From contig CAXBMQ010000023.1 of assembly GCA_963977005.1 (NCBI GenBank), positions 1 to 64,000 of the forward strand: a DNA stretch of 64,000 nt, read 5' to 3'. The position numbers and the translations under genes are program-made. The notes under the pieces are model-generated. The model was not told the origin of the DNA, did no database searches, and worked only from the letters and a program-made list of their open reading frames with translations. Positions 36,181 through 44,505 of this stretch are shown piece after piece. This stretch comes from CAXBCP01 sp963977005. Its GTDB lineage: Bacteria; Pseudomonadota; Alphaproteobacteria; MPNO01; UBA830. The stretch's first letter is position 1, and each line of letters starts with the position of its first letter.

Positions 36181-37392
36181 CTATTTCTTGCCCGCCGACG
36201 GATCGAGCCCGTCGGGTTTCGGTGTGATTTTCACGACGTTTGGCATTACTTCCATGCCGACACGTACGCGCTGCAAACCTTTGACGATGACCTTGTCGTC
36301 TCCGGTCAGGCCTTTTCGCACAACCCTGAGGCCGTCGATGATCGGCCCAGCTTCCACAATTCGGATTGCGACCTTGTTGTCGGCGCCGACCACCATAACA
36401 ATCCGGGTCGCCTGATCGAACAGGATTGCCGAATCCGGAACCAGCACTGCCCTGTAATCGCTTGACCCAAGCAGCCGAATCTCGCCGAACATGCCGGACT
36501 GCAGGAACCGGTCGGTGTTTTCGAGAACGGCCCTGCCACGAACGGTACCGGTTTCCTGGCCGAGTACGTTATCGACGAAATCCATGAATCCCCGACGCGG
36601 CCAGCCTTTCTCGTCAGTCAGCCGGACATAAACCGGGTTCGGTGTCTCGCGCGAGGCCGGCCTCTGGCCAGATGCGCTCAGCCGGGCATATTTCAGATAG
36701 GCCTGCTCGGAGACGTCGAAGACGAAATGGATCGGGTTCTGCGACACAATAACCGTCAGAAGCGTCGCGCCCTCGCTGCCGCCGCCAATCAGATTGCCGA
36801 CATCGACCCGACGGTCGGACATGCGCCCGTCGATCGGCGCACGGATGTTGGTAAAAGCCAGATTAAGCTCAGCCGTACGGACATTGGCGCGGGCGACAAG
36901 CACAGCGGCCGCGGCAACATCGCGCTCCGAACGGCGCCGGTCGACCTCTGCAACGGCGGTCACCCGGCGGCGCAGCAGTTCTTCGCCTCGCTTCAGGTCT
37001 GTTTCAGCGAGTTTTAGTTGGGCCTGCGCGCTGGTCAGACTGGCTTTGGCCGCCGCAAGCGATGCTTCAAGCGGGCGCGGGTCGATCACGAAGAGCAGAT
37101 CGCCCTTCTTGACAAGCTGGCCATCCTCGAAATGAACCGATTTCAGATAGCCGGAAACACGCGCCCGCAGTTCGATACTTTCGACTGCTTCAAACCGGCC
37201 GGTATACTGATCCCATTCGCGGACGGTCTGTACGACCGGCGTCGCGACGTCGACCGCAGGTTTGGGCGCCTGGGCGGAGGCAGGTGCATCGACGAAAAAC
37301 ACCGCAGATGCGATGACGAGCGATCCAGAGAGGCGAGCAAGGACTGATGGGACGGATTGTATCAGTGGACGCGGCATGAAGTTCGCTTTCAT
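36181..37392 (-). CDS. RND efflux periplasmic adaptor (AcrA/MexA type)
   Basis: A 403-residue membrane fusion protein. A signal peptide near residues 15-45 (PSVLARLSGSLVIASAVFFVDAPASAQ) is followed by the lipoyl domain (YTGRFEAVESIELRARVSGYLKSVHFEDGQLVKKGDLLFVIDPRPLEASLAAA), a coiled-coil hairpin with RGEELLRRRVTAVAEVDRR, and FTNIRAPIDGRMSDRRVDVG. No Cys lipobox is evident. The start may be ATG 37392 or ATG 37377, since an inverted repeat overlaps the first. Confidence 0.93.
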   Translation of the reverse strand: MKANFMPRPLIQSVPSVLARLSGSLVIASAVFFVDAPASAQAPKPAVDVATPVVQTVREWDQYTGRFEAVESIELRARVSGYLKSVHFEDGQLVKKGDLLFVIDPRPLEASLAAAKASLTSAQAQLKLAETDLKRGEELLRRRVTAVAEVDRRRSERDVAAAAVLVARANVRTAELNLAFTNIRAPIDGRMSDRRVDVGNLIGGGSEGATLLTVIVSQNPIHFVFDVSEQAYLKYARLSASGQRPASRETPNPVYVRLTDEKGWPRRGFMDFVDNVLGQETGTVRGRAVLENTDRFLQSGMFGEIRLLGSSDYRAVLVPDSAILFDQATRIVMVVGADNKVAIRIVEAGPIIDGLRVVRKGLTGDDKVIVKGLQRVRVGMEVMPNVVKITPKPDGLDPSAGKK

Positions 37393-37403
37393 ATTCGGAA
37401 TAT
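37391..37403. promoter_or_regulatory. Perfect inverted repeat over the adaptor start codon
   Basis: ATATTC-G-GAATAT overlaps the first candidate ATG of the RND adaptor gene. Such a dyad could bind a local repressor, and it makes the second ATG (37377) a more plausible start. The remaining 260 bases up to the AhpD-like selenoprotein gene show no gene. Confidence 0.35.
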
Positions 37404-37664
37404 CCGTCTTCCCGGATGCGGCACATGCCGGCAGACTTACGGTAAAGCCATTATCGCGGGCAAGCGGAATTGCGTGACGTTTCTGTGAGGATTTGAAGTG
37501 ATCGTTAAGTTACAGAGATAGGGCTGGTCGTGACAATCTGACCCAGAGCGATTGGCAAAACAGTCATGCGCCAAATGCATAACCGGAGGGCACGCCGTTA
37601 TCCACGGATTGACGTGTCCGGCAGGCAAAAATACAGTCAGATACGAACCATCGAAGGAACGCCC

Positions 37665-38801
37665 ATGTCGACGATACAGTATGACGATTCCCCGTATGCC
37701 GTGCGCGACGACCTTGTCGGCGCCCATCAACGTGCCTGGGACCACCTGTCCAGACCGGGAAGCTGGCTGACCGGCGATGAACGCGTCAACGTCATGGCAG
37801 AAACCCGCCATGCCCGGAGTTGCGCGACCTGTGCCAGGATAAAAGACGCCCTGTCGCCCTTTGCGGTCACCGACGCGCATGAGGCGGGGACCGACCTGCC
37901 GGAAAACTGGGTGAACATGATTCATCTGATCGTCGCCGATCCCGGGCGGCTGACCCATAGCTGGTACAAAAAGACGCTCGAGAGCGGCATCGCCGAGACC
38001 CATTTCGTCGAGATTGTCAGCGTCGTCGCCCATACAACCGCCATCGACACCTTCGCCAAGGGGCTTGGCGTCCCGGTGCGCGAACTACCGGAACCGCAGG
38101 GCGGCAAACCGTCGGGCTACCGGCCCAAAGAAGCACGCCAGCACCAGGCATGGGCGCCCAATATTGCGTGGGACGAATTCGGCCCCGATGAAGCGGATTA
38201 CTTTGTCGGGCCCGAATCCAGTATTCGCCGTGCACTGACGCTGGTACCGAACGAAGCCCGCAGCTTTTTCGATGTTACGTCTGCCCAGTACCTCGCCGGG
38301 CCGCAGATGCGGGATTTCAGCAAGGAATTCCGGGCGATCACGCATTTGCAGATCGAACTGCTGGCGGCGCGGGTATCGGCGCTGAACCAGTGTACGTATT
38401 GAACGACCAGCCATTCGGCACTGCTCCGTGCGAGCAGCGAACATAGCGGAGACGACCTGGACTTCAATGCGATTACCGGCGGCGTGGAAGCCGGCGACAC
38501 GGGCATCGAACACGGCGACCTGATGATCGAATTCGCCGAAGCCGTGCTGGGTAGCGACGGTGATCGCCTGTCCGCCGCCCGCCAGGCGATCCACGATGCG
38601 TTGGGCGCGGATGCCGTCGTGGATTCCGCCGGTGTCGCGGCGCTGTTCAATGCGATCGACCGGATCGCAGATTCGACGGGCGCACCGCTCGAGGCGGATA
38701 AAGCGGCGATGACCGAAGGGCTTCGCGCCGCCATCGGAATCGACGCCTTTGCCGCGCAGAAAGAGGCGCTGGACGCCGGATCCAAAACCGCGGCGGAATA
38801 G
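37665..38801 (+). CDS. AhpD-like selenoprotein (CxxUxxxH), TGA 38400 read as Sec
   Basis: TGA at 38400-38402 divides a frame that otherwise codes for 378 residues ending at TAG 38799. The product has an N-terminal AhpD/carboxymuconolactone-decarboxylase-like half (LPENWVNMIHLIVADP, ETHFVEIVSVVAHTTAIDTFA; also Cys53 and Cys56 in CATC) and a second module with IELLAARVSALNQCTYUTTSHSALLR. Glu231, Cys243, Sec246 and His250 match in spacing the Mycobacterium tuberculosis AhpD relay Glu118, Cys130, Cys133, His137. It would act as a thiol/selenol hydroperoxidase or peroxiredoxin reductase in the cytoplasm. AAGGA precedes the ATG. The neighbour at 38929 is a peroxiredoxin-like selenoprotein. Confidence 0.9.
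38400..38437 (+). promoter_or_regulatory. Bacterial SECIS-like element, AhpD-like selenoprotein
   Basis: After the TGA and 18 bases, CTGCTC (38421-38426) pairs perfectly with GAGCAG (38432-38437) around the five-base loop CGTGC. A stem of this size at this distance fits bacterial SECIS elements. Confidence 0.65.
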
Positions 38802-38824
38802 GGCCCGCGATACACATCACTTTT

Positions 38825-38847
38825 CGGGGCGGCGCACAGCCGCCCCG
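38825..38847 (+). terminator. Hairpin terminator after the AhpD-like gene
   Basis: CGGGGCGGC and GCCGCCCCG (38825-38833, 38839-38847) form a nine-base-pair stem with loop GCACA, followed by a T-rich stretch. The two selenoprotein genes may thus be transcribed separately or with attenuation between them. Confidence 0.6.
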
Positions 38848-38928
38848 TTGCTTTCCGAAATCGCGCATTGCATAGTCGTTCTATCGCGGTCGCTTTCAGC
38901 CGTGATTTACTTACGTAAAGGAGGACAT

Positions 38929-39396
38929 ATGTCCGAGAAACTTGGGATAGGCGCTTCCTTCCCCGACCTGACGATCAATCTCGTCGGCGGCGGAACGCTG
39001 GACCTGCCGGGAGGCCTTGATACGAAGTACAAGGTTATCCTGTTCTACCGGGGTCACTGGTGACCTTATTGCCGCCGGCAGTTGGTCGGCTTTGAAGAAC
39101 ATAAGGCAGAACTTGAAAAGTTAGGTGTGTCGGTCGTCGCTGCGAGCGTCGATCCGGCAGACAAGGCGCAGGAAGTGGCCGATGAGGTCTCCTTCCCGGT
39201 TGGCATGGAAGTCAGCCGCGAAATCGCCGACGCGCTGGGATCCTGGTGGGAAGACCGCCGGAACATCATCCAGCCGTCAGAATTCATCCTCGGACCCGAT
39301 AACAAGGTTATGGCGTCGAGCTATGCAGACGGCCCGCTCGGTCGCATGCAGGCGGATGATATTATCAAGCTCATCACTTTCTACGAATCCCGCTAA
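38929..39396 (+). CDS. Peroxiredoxin-like selenoprotein (UxxC), TGA 39061 read as Sec
   Basis: TGA at 39061-39063 is followed in frame by conserved sequence to TAA 39394. The product has 155 residues of the AhpC/TSA redoxin fold: IGASFPDLTINL, VILFYRGHWUPYCRRQLVGFEEHKAELEKLGVSVVAASVD, then FPVGMEVSREIADALGSWWE and QPSEFILGPDNKV. Sec45 replaces the peroxidatic Cys and Cys48 could form the selenenylsulfide. Common relatives read HWCPYC. AAAGGAGG ends four bases before the ATG, an unusually tight spacing. It lacks a signal peptide, so it is cytoplasmic. It probably reduces peroxides with help from the neighbouring AhpD-like selenoprotein. Confidence 0.92.
39061..39090 (+). promoter_or_regulatory. 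Bacterial SECIS-like element, peroxiredoxin-like selenoprotein
   Basis: GCCGGC (39074-39079) pairs with GTCGGC (39085-39090, one G-U) around AGTTG, ten bases past the TGA. Less perfect than the other two but in the right place. Confidence 0.5.
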
Positions 39397-39426
39397 GCAG
39401 CGGTTTCGTATAAACGATGCCTACGG

Positions 39427-39460
39427 TGCCGGGCGCGAAAGATCGCGCCCGGCATTTTTT
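39427..39460 (+). terminator. Rho-independent terminator after the peroxiredoxin-like gene
   Basis: TGCCGGGCGCG and CGCGCCCGGCA (39427-39437, 39444-39454) form an 11-base-pair stem followed by six T residues (39455-39460). Confidence 0.9.
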
Positions 39461-39499
39461 ACGAAAAATCTCAGAGGCGGAATCGAACGCTCGCGCGCG

Positions 39500-39835
39500 T
39501 CAGGTCTGCCGGACCGAAACGTCGACCGGCCCGTCGGGGTCGCCCGCGATATACGACGTCGAGACAAGGTCGCCGGACGCGATATCTTCGTCGCCATCCA
39601 TCGAAACATGAACGCGGACCGCCACGTCCCGGGTGACCGGAACGTCGGAAGCCGACACCACGAAGGGGATTCGACCTTCCGACCCGCCAGCGTGTGCTAT
39701 GCCGTTTAGCCGCGCCGCGCCCAGCCTCTGTGCCGATGCATCCACGCGGCTCACGTCCTCGAGATAAACATACGCCGTCGCATCCGCGAACGCGCCGACG
39801 TCGGCGCCTATGACAATATTCCCCGTAATCTGCAC
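39500..39835 (-). CDS. YbaY-like beta-barrel domain protein, GTG start
   Basis: A 111-residue protein, ITGNIVIGADVGAFADATAYVYLEDVSRVDASAQRLGAARLNGIAH...RIPFVVSASDVPV...VRVHVSMDGDEDIASGDLVSTS, with the pattern of the YbaY/YscW lipoprotein domain. Unlike YbaY it has no signal peptide or lipobox. AGGGGG lies six bases before the GTG. It is the last of four co-oriented genes beginning with an astacin-like protease; its role is unknown. Confidence 0.7.
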   Translation of the reverse strand: MQITGNIVIGADVGAFADATAYVYLEDVSRVDASAQRLGAARLNGIAHAGGSEGRIPFVVSASDVPVTRDVAVRVHVSMDGDEDIASGDLVSTSYIAGDPDGPVDVSVRQT

Positions 39836-39867
39836 GGCTGCCCCCTAAAGTCCGAATGACGACGGTA

Positions 39868-40263
39868 TTATGCCTTTTTCCGCCGGGTGCGTGCAGAGGC
39901 CTTGCGCGTCGGCTTTGCCGCGGCCGGTGAATCCTCGGCATCCTCGGCATCCTCGGCAGCGTCGTCGGGCGGCGGCGGTTCGCCACCGTCGTCGCCGGCC
40001 GGATCGGCATCGCCCGCAACATCGTCCGGTGGCGGTGCAAACCCGTCCGCCGCGTCGCCGGCGCCGCCAAAACCGGCATCGCTGTCGACATCGGGCGGCC
40101 CGGCCGCGACATCGGAGATATCTGCGGCGTCGCCGGGATCGTCCAGGGCGGGCGGTGGCGGTGCGGCATCGGCCTGGCCGACCGATATGCCCGTCGTTTC
40201 CAGATCGTCTGCCGAGGCGTTCACCCCGGGCAGATTGATCGTAATCGAGATACCTGCGGTCAT
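39868..40263 (-). CDS. Low-complexity acidic/proline-rich protein with basic tail
   Basis: A 131-residue protein. The first 30 residues (TAGISITINLPGVNASADDLETTGISVG) are ordered-looking, then a long Asp/Ala/Pro/Gly-rich disordered stretch with PPPP blocks, then a strongly basic end (KPTRKASARTRRKKA). AGAGGAA precedes the ATG. No family recognised. It lies between the stand-alone domain gene and the YbaY-like gene in the astacin operon. Confidence 0.6.
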   Translation of the reverse strand: MTAGISITINLPGVNASADDLETTGISVGQADAAPPPPALDDPGDAADISDVAAGPPDVDSDAGFGGAGDAADGFAPPPDDVAGDADPAGDDGGEPPPPDDAAEDAEDAEDSPAAAKPTRKASARTRRKKA

Positions 40264-40292
40264 GACGTATTCCTCTTATTGTTGGTCGATGC

Positions 40293-40514
40293 TCAACGCA
40301 GGGTCACGCGCTCGATAACATTGTTGGCGATATAGACATCGACCGGGCGGCCGTTCGCCCGCGCATCGCAGAGCGCGACGAAAACGTTGGTGACCCCGTC
40401 GGCCGCGCCGGTCTTGATTTTCTTCCAGCCGCTGACGCCGCTGATAATGGCATAGCAGTTCTGGCCGTGATGGGTTGTGTAGGTGCGCGATACGGTCCTG
40501 TTATTGTTCCACAT
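40293..40514 (-). CDS. Stand-alone copy of the astacin-like protein's C-terminal domain
   Basis: A 73-residue protein that aligns along its length with the last 73 residues of the neighbouring protease: shared pattern TV-R-Y-THH-N-A-G-GW-IK-DG-TN-F-A-C-A-N-R-V-RV-L (for example TYTTHHGQNCYAIISGVSGWKKIK against AYATHHSRNVWALFGGIGWRRIK). It probably arose by duplication. GGAGGG precedes the ATG. Domain family not recognised; perhaps a binding or inhibitory module. Confidence 0.75.
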   Translation of the reverse strand: MWNNNRTVSRTYTTHHGQNCYAIISGVSGWKKIKTGAADGVTNVFVALCDARANGRPVDVYIANNVIERVTLR

Positions 40515-40562
40515 TTCGTTATCCCTCCATTAAGGCAGCGTCCGGCGCTGCATTGAAAAAAA

Positions 40563-41594
40563 TCAGACGAGTTGCACCCGGTAGACGGTGCTGCCATCCA
40601 CCAGGACATGCATTTTCCGCTGGTTGGAAACCGCCTTGCAGCAGGCGGCAAAGGTATTCGTGTCGCCGTCCTTTGAATCCACCTTGATCCGCCGCCAGCC
40701 GATACCGCCGAACAATGCCCACACATTCCGCGAATGATGGGTGGCATAGGCGCGTTGTACGGTCACGTTGTAGTGCCAGACCTCGTACATCGAATGGATC
40801 GCGGCGATATCGCCGGCACTCAGCTCGCTGCGCTGACCGATGGATATTCCGGACGGAATCGTCTCGATCGTCGGCTGACCGTTCTTCGAGAAGGCCCAGG
40901 TGGGATAGTGCATGATCGAACGATAGTCATAGGGCCCGATATCGTCGCCATCGGCGATATGCTGGTTGAAATTGTGCTCCTTGCCGGCTTCGATATTCTG
41001 CCAGTTGATCTTGACGAAACGGTCGCGGTCTTCGCGGCTTTGTTCGTGCCAGAGACCGAACGCATGGCCGATTTCATGAATCGTCGCGCCGGTCCCGCAC
41101 CCGTTCGCCAGGCCGATATCCTGGCGTCCGCCGCGCATACCCACCTGCGACCAGCAGCCGGTCGCCGGCCGAAAGCGCACGTAGTTCGGGTAACTGCCGG
41201 CGTTTGCCCCGGTCCGCGCAACGAACCGCATGGACGTGTTCTGCGTCCAGTGCGCGATTGCATCGGTCACACGGTTCTTGTTGGGCAGAGCCGGGTCGAT
41301 CTCGTAGGGCATCAATCCGCCGGGCCAGCGATACTGGCTGCCGGTGATGCCGACGCCGTGGGCGACGTCGCCACCCTCGTCGTCGCTCTCCGCCGACTGG
41401 ACGGTCGCGGCGATTTCTTCCATTTCGTCGGCCTTGCCGAGAACGATACAACCTTCGAAAACGGCGAGTCCATCCACGACACTGTACTGAACGGGCTTGT
41501 TCCGGAACGTTGCCCCCGAAACGAATCCCGTCCGGACATCGTCGCTTTGCAACATGCCGCCGCAGTCGTCGAAGCTTTCTTCTATACCGGCCAT
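40563..41594 (-). CDS. Astacin-like (M12A) zinc metalloprotease with extra C-terminal domain
   Basis: A 343-residue protein. The catalytic domain starts near residue 85 (YRWPGGLMPYEIDPAL); the zinc site HEIGHAFGLWH has His173, Glu174, His177 and His183, and the Met-turn SIMHY (226-230) supplies the fifth-ligand Tyr of astacins. Residues 271-343 form a small domain also encoded alone by the next gene. Residues 1-84 could be a propeptide; no signal peptide is seen. The ATG at 41594 has GGGGTAGG upstream, so the longer frame is rejected. It heads a four-gene operon. Confidence 0.9.
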   Translation of the reverse strand: MAGIEESFDDCGGMLQSDDVRTGFVSGATFRNKPVQYSVVDGLAVFEGCIVLGKADEMEEIAATVQSAESDDEGGDVAHGVGITGSQYRWPGGLMPYEIDPALPNKNRVTDAIAHWTQNTSMRFVARTGANAGSYPNYVRFRPATGCWSQVGMRGGRQDIGLANGCGTGATIHEIGHAFGLWHEQSREDRDRFVKINWQNIEAGKEHNFNQHIADGDDIGPYDYRSIMHYPTWAFSKNGQPTIETIPSGISIGQRSELSAGDIAAIHSMYEVWHYNVTVQRAYATHHSRNVWALFGGIGWRRIKVDSKDGDTNTFAACCKAVSNQRKMHVLVDGSTVYRVQLV

Positions 41595-41693
41595 GAACCT
41601 ACCCCTCGTTTTTTCGCGCTGACACGCGCCACAGCGAAAACGGTAGTCAGGCACCGATTGGATTCCGAGAGTCAAAAAAGGGACAGGCTGTGA

Positions 41694-41894
41694 CTTTGTT
41701 GTGTCGTCGGGCCACCGCCGCTTCAGTTGCAGGCGACGGAACGCTGGATTGAAGGCCTTGAAGCGCAGGTGCCGCAGGTCGGTAACGTGGCGCCGGATTT
41801 CAACACCGAACGACCTGGCGAAGCCCGTCCTGCCGGCCGGCTGGGTCCGCCCGTTTATGTGCCAGACGACCGATTGATCTTGTCGTTCGGGTGA
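41694..41894 (+). pseudogene. Possible remnant of a peroxiredoxin-like gene
   Basis: In the 335-base region 41595-41929 with no clear gene, an open stretch ends in TGA at 41892 and reads PPPLQLQATERWIEGLEAQVPQVGNVAPDFNTERPGEA...DDRLILSFG. QVGNVAPDF is a redoxin N-terminal signature, and LILSFG resembles the strand before the active-site loop of redoxin/deiodinase-like proteins. The frame past the TGA ends after 12 codons, so this is at most a decayed fragment. No start with a ribosome site is visible. Confidence 0.3.
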
Positions 41895-41929
41895 ACCAGA
41901 ATATGCGCCCAAATGCACGGAGGAAAATC

Positions 41930-42532
41930 ATGAGCACCGACTCCACACAGGACGGCAAGATCCGGGCCCGTTTCAGCCATATGGGGCTGGTCGTTAAAGA
42001 CATCGAAATGATGGAGGATTTCTACACGAACGTTGTCGGGTTCGAGCGCACCGATGGCGGCATGACCGGCGCCGGGGTCATCATGATCTTCATGACGCTG
42101 GACCCGGAAGAGCATCACCAGGTTTTTCTTGTGGAGGGCCGGCCGGACGATTTGCCGTCGAACACGATCGTCAAGGGCGGTGGCCCGTCGATTCATCACC
42201 TCGCTTTCCGTCTTGAATCGCTCAGCGACCTTCGCGCCATGTACCGGCGTATCGCCGACGACTACGACGCCAAGATTTTTACCGGCACGCATGGCAACTG
42301 CTGGACAATGTATACGACCGACCCGGAAGGAAACGGGATCGAGTTTTTCGCCGACACGCCCTGGTACGTCACACAGCCGTTCCTGAAGCCCATGGATTTC
42401 AATATGGACGAGGACGAGCTGATGGAAACGACCGAAAAACTGGTCCGCGAGGCGCCCGGGTTCACCACCCTTGAGGAATTCTACAAGGGCCTCCATGAGC
42501 GCGTACCGCCGCGCGAGAGCGTGCTCAGCTGA
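41930..42532 (+). CDS. VOC (glyoxalase/extradiol dioxygenase) family protein
   Basis: A 200-residue protein with two beta-alpha-beta-beta-beta modules: ARFSHMGLVVKDIEMMEDFYTNVVGFERTD with a metal His, GGPSIHHLAFRLESLSDLRAMYRRI and DPEGNGIEFFAD with the metal Glu. Members include ring-cleavage dioxygenases and epimerases. GGAGG precedes the ATG. The long C-terminal tail is outside the fold. Substrate unknown. Confidence 0.85.
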   Translation: MSTDSTQDGKIRARFSHMGLVVKDIEMMEDFYTNVVGFERTDGGMTGAGVIMIFMTLDPEEHHQVFLVEGRPDDLPSNTIVKGGGPSIHHLAFRLESLSDLRAMYRRIADDYDAKIFTGTHGNCWTMYTTDPEGNGIEFFADTPWYVTQPFLKPMDFNMDEDELMETTEKLVREAPGFTTLEEFYKGLHERVPPRESVLS

Positions 42533-42550
42533 CGCCGCTGCGGGAATCGA

Positions 42551-44329
42551 TCAGAGCGGCCAGAAAATCAGGATTGTCGGCACGCCGACCGCAACGACGA
42601 GGATCTCGAGCGGCAGTCCCATCCGCCAGTAATCGCCGAACCGATACCCACCGGGCCCCATGATCAGCGTGTTGTTCTTGTGCCCGATCGGGGTCAGAAA
42701 GGCGCAGCTTGCCGCCACGGCGACCGCCATCAGGAACGGATCCGGGCTGACCTGAAGCCGGCCGGCGATATCGATAGCGATTGGCGCTGCAATAACAGCC
42801 GTCGCCGTGTTGTTCATGACGTCCGACAGGGTCATGGTCACGATCATCAGGAGGGTCAGCACCACCACGGCAGAATAGCCCGACGCTAGCGACACCACGG
42901 TGCCGGCGATCAGCGCCGTCCCGCCACTGGTCTCCAGCGCCGTGCCGATCGGTATCAGCGCACCGAGCAGTATGATCACGCTCCATTCGACCGAGGTGTA
43001 GATTTCCCGCAGCGGCACGATCCCGAAGAACACATACAGCGCGACCACGCAGCCGAGCGCGACGGTCAGGTACAACACCCCGAAGCTCGCCAGCAAAATT
43101 GCACCGGCAAAAATAGCGGTCGCCAGCAGCGCTTTGTCCCGCTGAAGCACAGCGAGCCCCCGTTCCGCCAGGGGAAGCACGCCAAGACGCTGGGTAACCT
43201 CTGCGAGCGAATCCGCCGACCCCAGCAGCAGCATCACATCGCCTGACCGGATCTGCTGCTGCCGCAGCCGCTCGCGGACCCTGTTTCCCTGCCGTGAAAC
43301 GCCGAGAAGACTGACCCCGTTCTGTTTCAGCAGTCCGGGAAGATCGGTACTGCGGCCGGCCGCGCGCGCGCCATCGGGAACGACGACTTCGCGCATCTCG
43401 AGATCCGATTTTTTGAGCAGGTCCTCGCCCGGTTCGCTGGTGACGAATTCTAGCTTCAGCGCTGCAGCGAGTTTTTCGATCCCCTCGGGCGCTGCTTCGA
43501 CGACCAGGACATCGCCCTGGGCAAGAACCGTCCGGCGCGCCAGTCCGGGCAACCGTTGCCCATGGCGGAAAACGCCCAGGAACTGGGCATCGGCATCTGC
43601 CGCCTGTTCGTCGAGATCGCCGAGCTGCTGGCCGATCACCTCCGCTTCCTCTGTGACGGCGAGTTCAGCGATATAGCCTTCGATATCGAAGAGTTCCTTG
43701 CCACTGTCGTGCTCGCCCCGTGCCTTGGGGATCAGCCGCCAGCCGATCGTCGCAATAAAGATCACGCCGAGGATCGCACAGGCAGCGCCGACGGGCGCGA
43801 AATCGAACATCGCATAGGGCTCGCCCAGCGCCTTTTCGCGAAACGCGGAGATAATGATGTTGGGCGGGGTGCCGATCAGCGTGATCATCCCGCCGAGGAT
43901 GGACGCAAAGGACAGCGGCATAAGCGTAAGGGCGGGACTGCGCTTTTCCTTGTCGGCAGCCTGCAGATCGACCGGCATCAGCAGCGCCAGTGCCGCCACG
44001 TTGTTCATCAGTGCGGAGAGCGCAGCCGAAACACCCGACATCAAACCGATATGGACGAATAGCGGACGTCCGGCACTGATGACCTTGCCGGCGACGAATT
44101 CCACAACGCCCGAGTTGGAAAGGCCGCGGCTGATAATCAGCACGAACGCGATGACCACGGTGGCGGGATGACCGAACCCGGAGAATGCCTGGTCTACGGG
44201 AACCACCCCGGCGATCAACGCGATCATCAGGGCGGAAAACGCAACCAGATCGTAGCGAAATCGTCCCCAGATCAGAAAAGCGAACAAGAGCGCCATCAGG
44301 GCAAACAGAATGATCTGGGGAGTCGTCAT
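42551..44329 (-). CDS. SLC13-type sodium/anion symporter with RCK-C (TrkA-C) domains
   Basis: A 592-residue membrane protein. Two halves of about five to six helices each carry the family repeats SALMNNVAALALLMP and SDVMNNTATAVIAAPIA, with IGTPPNIIISAF. Between them lie two cytoplasmic RCK-C domains (GQRLPGLARRTVLAQGDVLVVEA and VRERLRQQQIRSGDVMLLLGSAD). It probably takes up sulfate, dicarboxylate or a related anion. Start set at ATG 44329 (MTTPQIILFALMALLFAF). Confidence 0.9.
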   Translation of the reverse strand: MTTPQIILFALMALLFAFLIWGRFRYDLVAFSALMIALIAGVVPVDQAFSGFGHPATVVIAFVLIISRGLSNSGVVEFVAGKVISAGRPLFVHIGLMSGVSAALSALMNNVAALALLMPVDLQAADKEKRSPALTLMPLSFASILGGMITLIGTPPNIIISAFREKALGEPYAMFDFAPVGAACAILGVIFIATIGWRLIPKARGEHDSGKELFDIEGYIAELAVTEEAEVIGQQLGDLDEQAADADAQFLGVFRHGQRLPGLARRTVLAQGDVLVVEAAPEGIEKLAAALKLEFVTSEPGEDLLKKSDLEMREVVVPDGARAAGRSTDLPGLLKQNGVSLLGVSRQGNRVRERLRQQQIRSGDVMLLLGSADSLAEVTQRLGVLPLAERGLAVLQRDKALLATAIFAGAILLASFGVLYLTVALGCVVALYVFFGIVPLREIYTSVEWSVIILLGALIPIGTALETSGGTALIAGTVVSLASGYSAVVVLTLLMIVTMTLSDVMNNTATAVIAAPIAIDIAGRLQVSPDPFLMAVAVAASCAFLTPIGHKNNTLIMGPGGYRFGDYWRMGLPLEILVVAVGVPTILIFWPL

Positions 44330-44505
44330 GAAAACCGAACCCGTCGTGAAAGAAGCCCATTGTAGAAGAAGCGCCGGGATGAATGCACCCGTATCATGGG
44401 AGTGAAATCGGGTCTGTCCCGGGACCGGATTGCGTCCTGCGCCGAATCGCAGTATTGCCCTGACTGATAAAAAAACACGCGCGCGCAATGCGCCGGAGGA
44501 GCGAC

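Noticed and set aside
38484..38801. Separate small gene with GTG start downstream of the AhpD-like gene
   Set aside because: It is in frame with the upstream gene across TGA 38400, lacks its own ribosome-binding site, and completes the AhpD fold.
38867..38900. OxyR-type site upstream of the peroxiredoxin-like gene (ATAG...CTAT)
   Set aside because: The spacing is five bases instead of seven and the other half-sites are absent.
39082..39396. Separate redoxin-like gene starting at an internal codon
   Set aside because: It lacks the N-terminal strand and active site, which lie upstream of TGA 39061 in the same frame.
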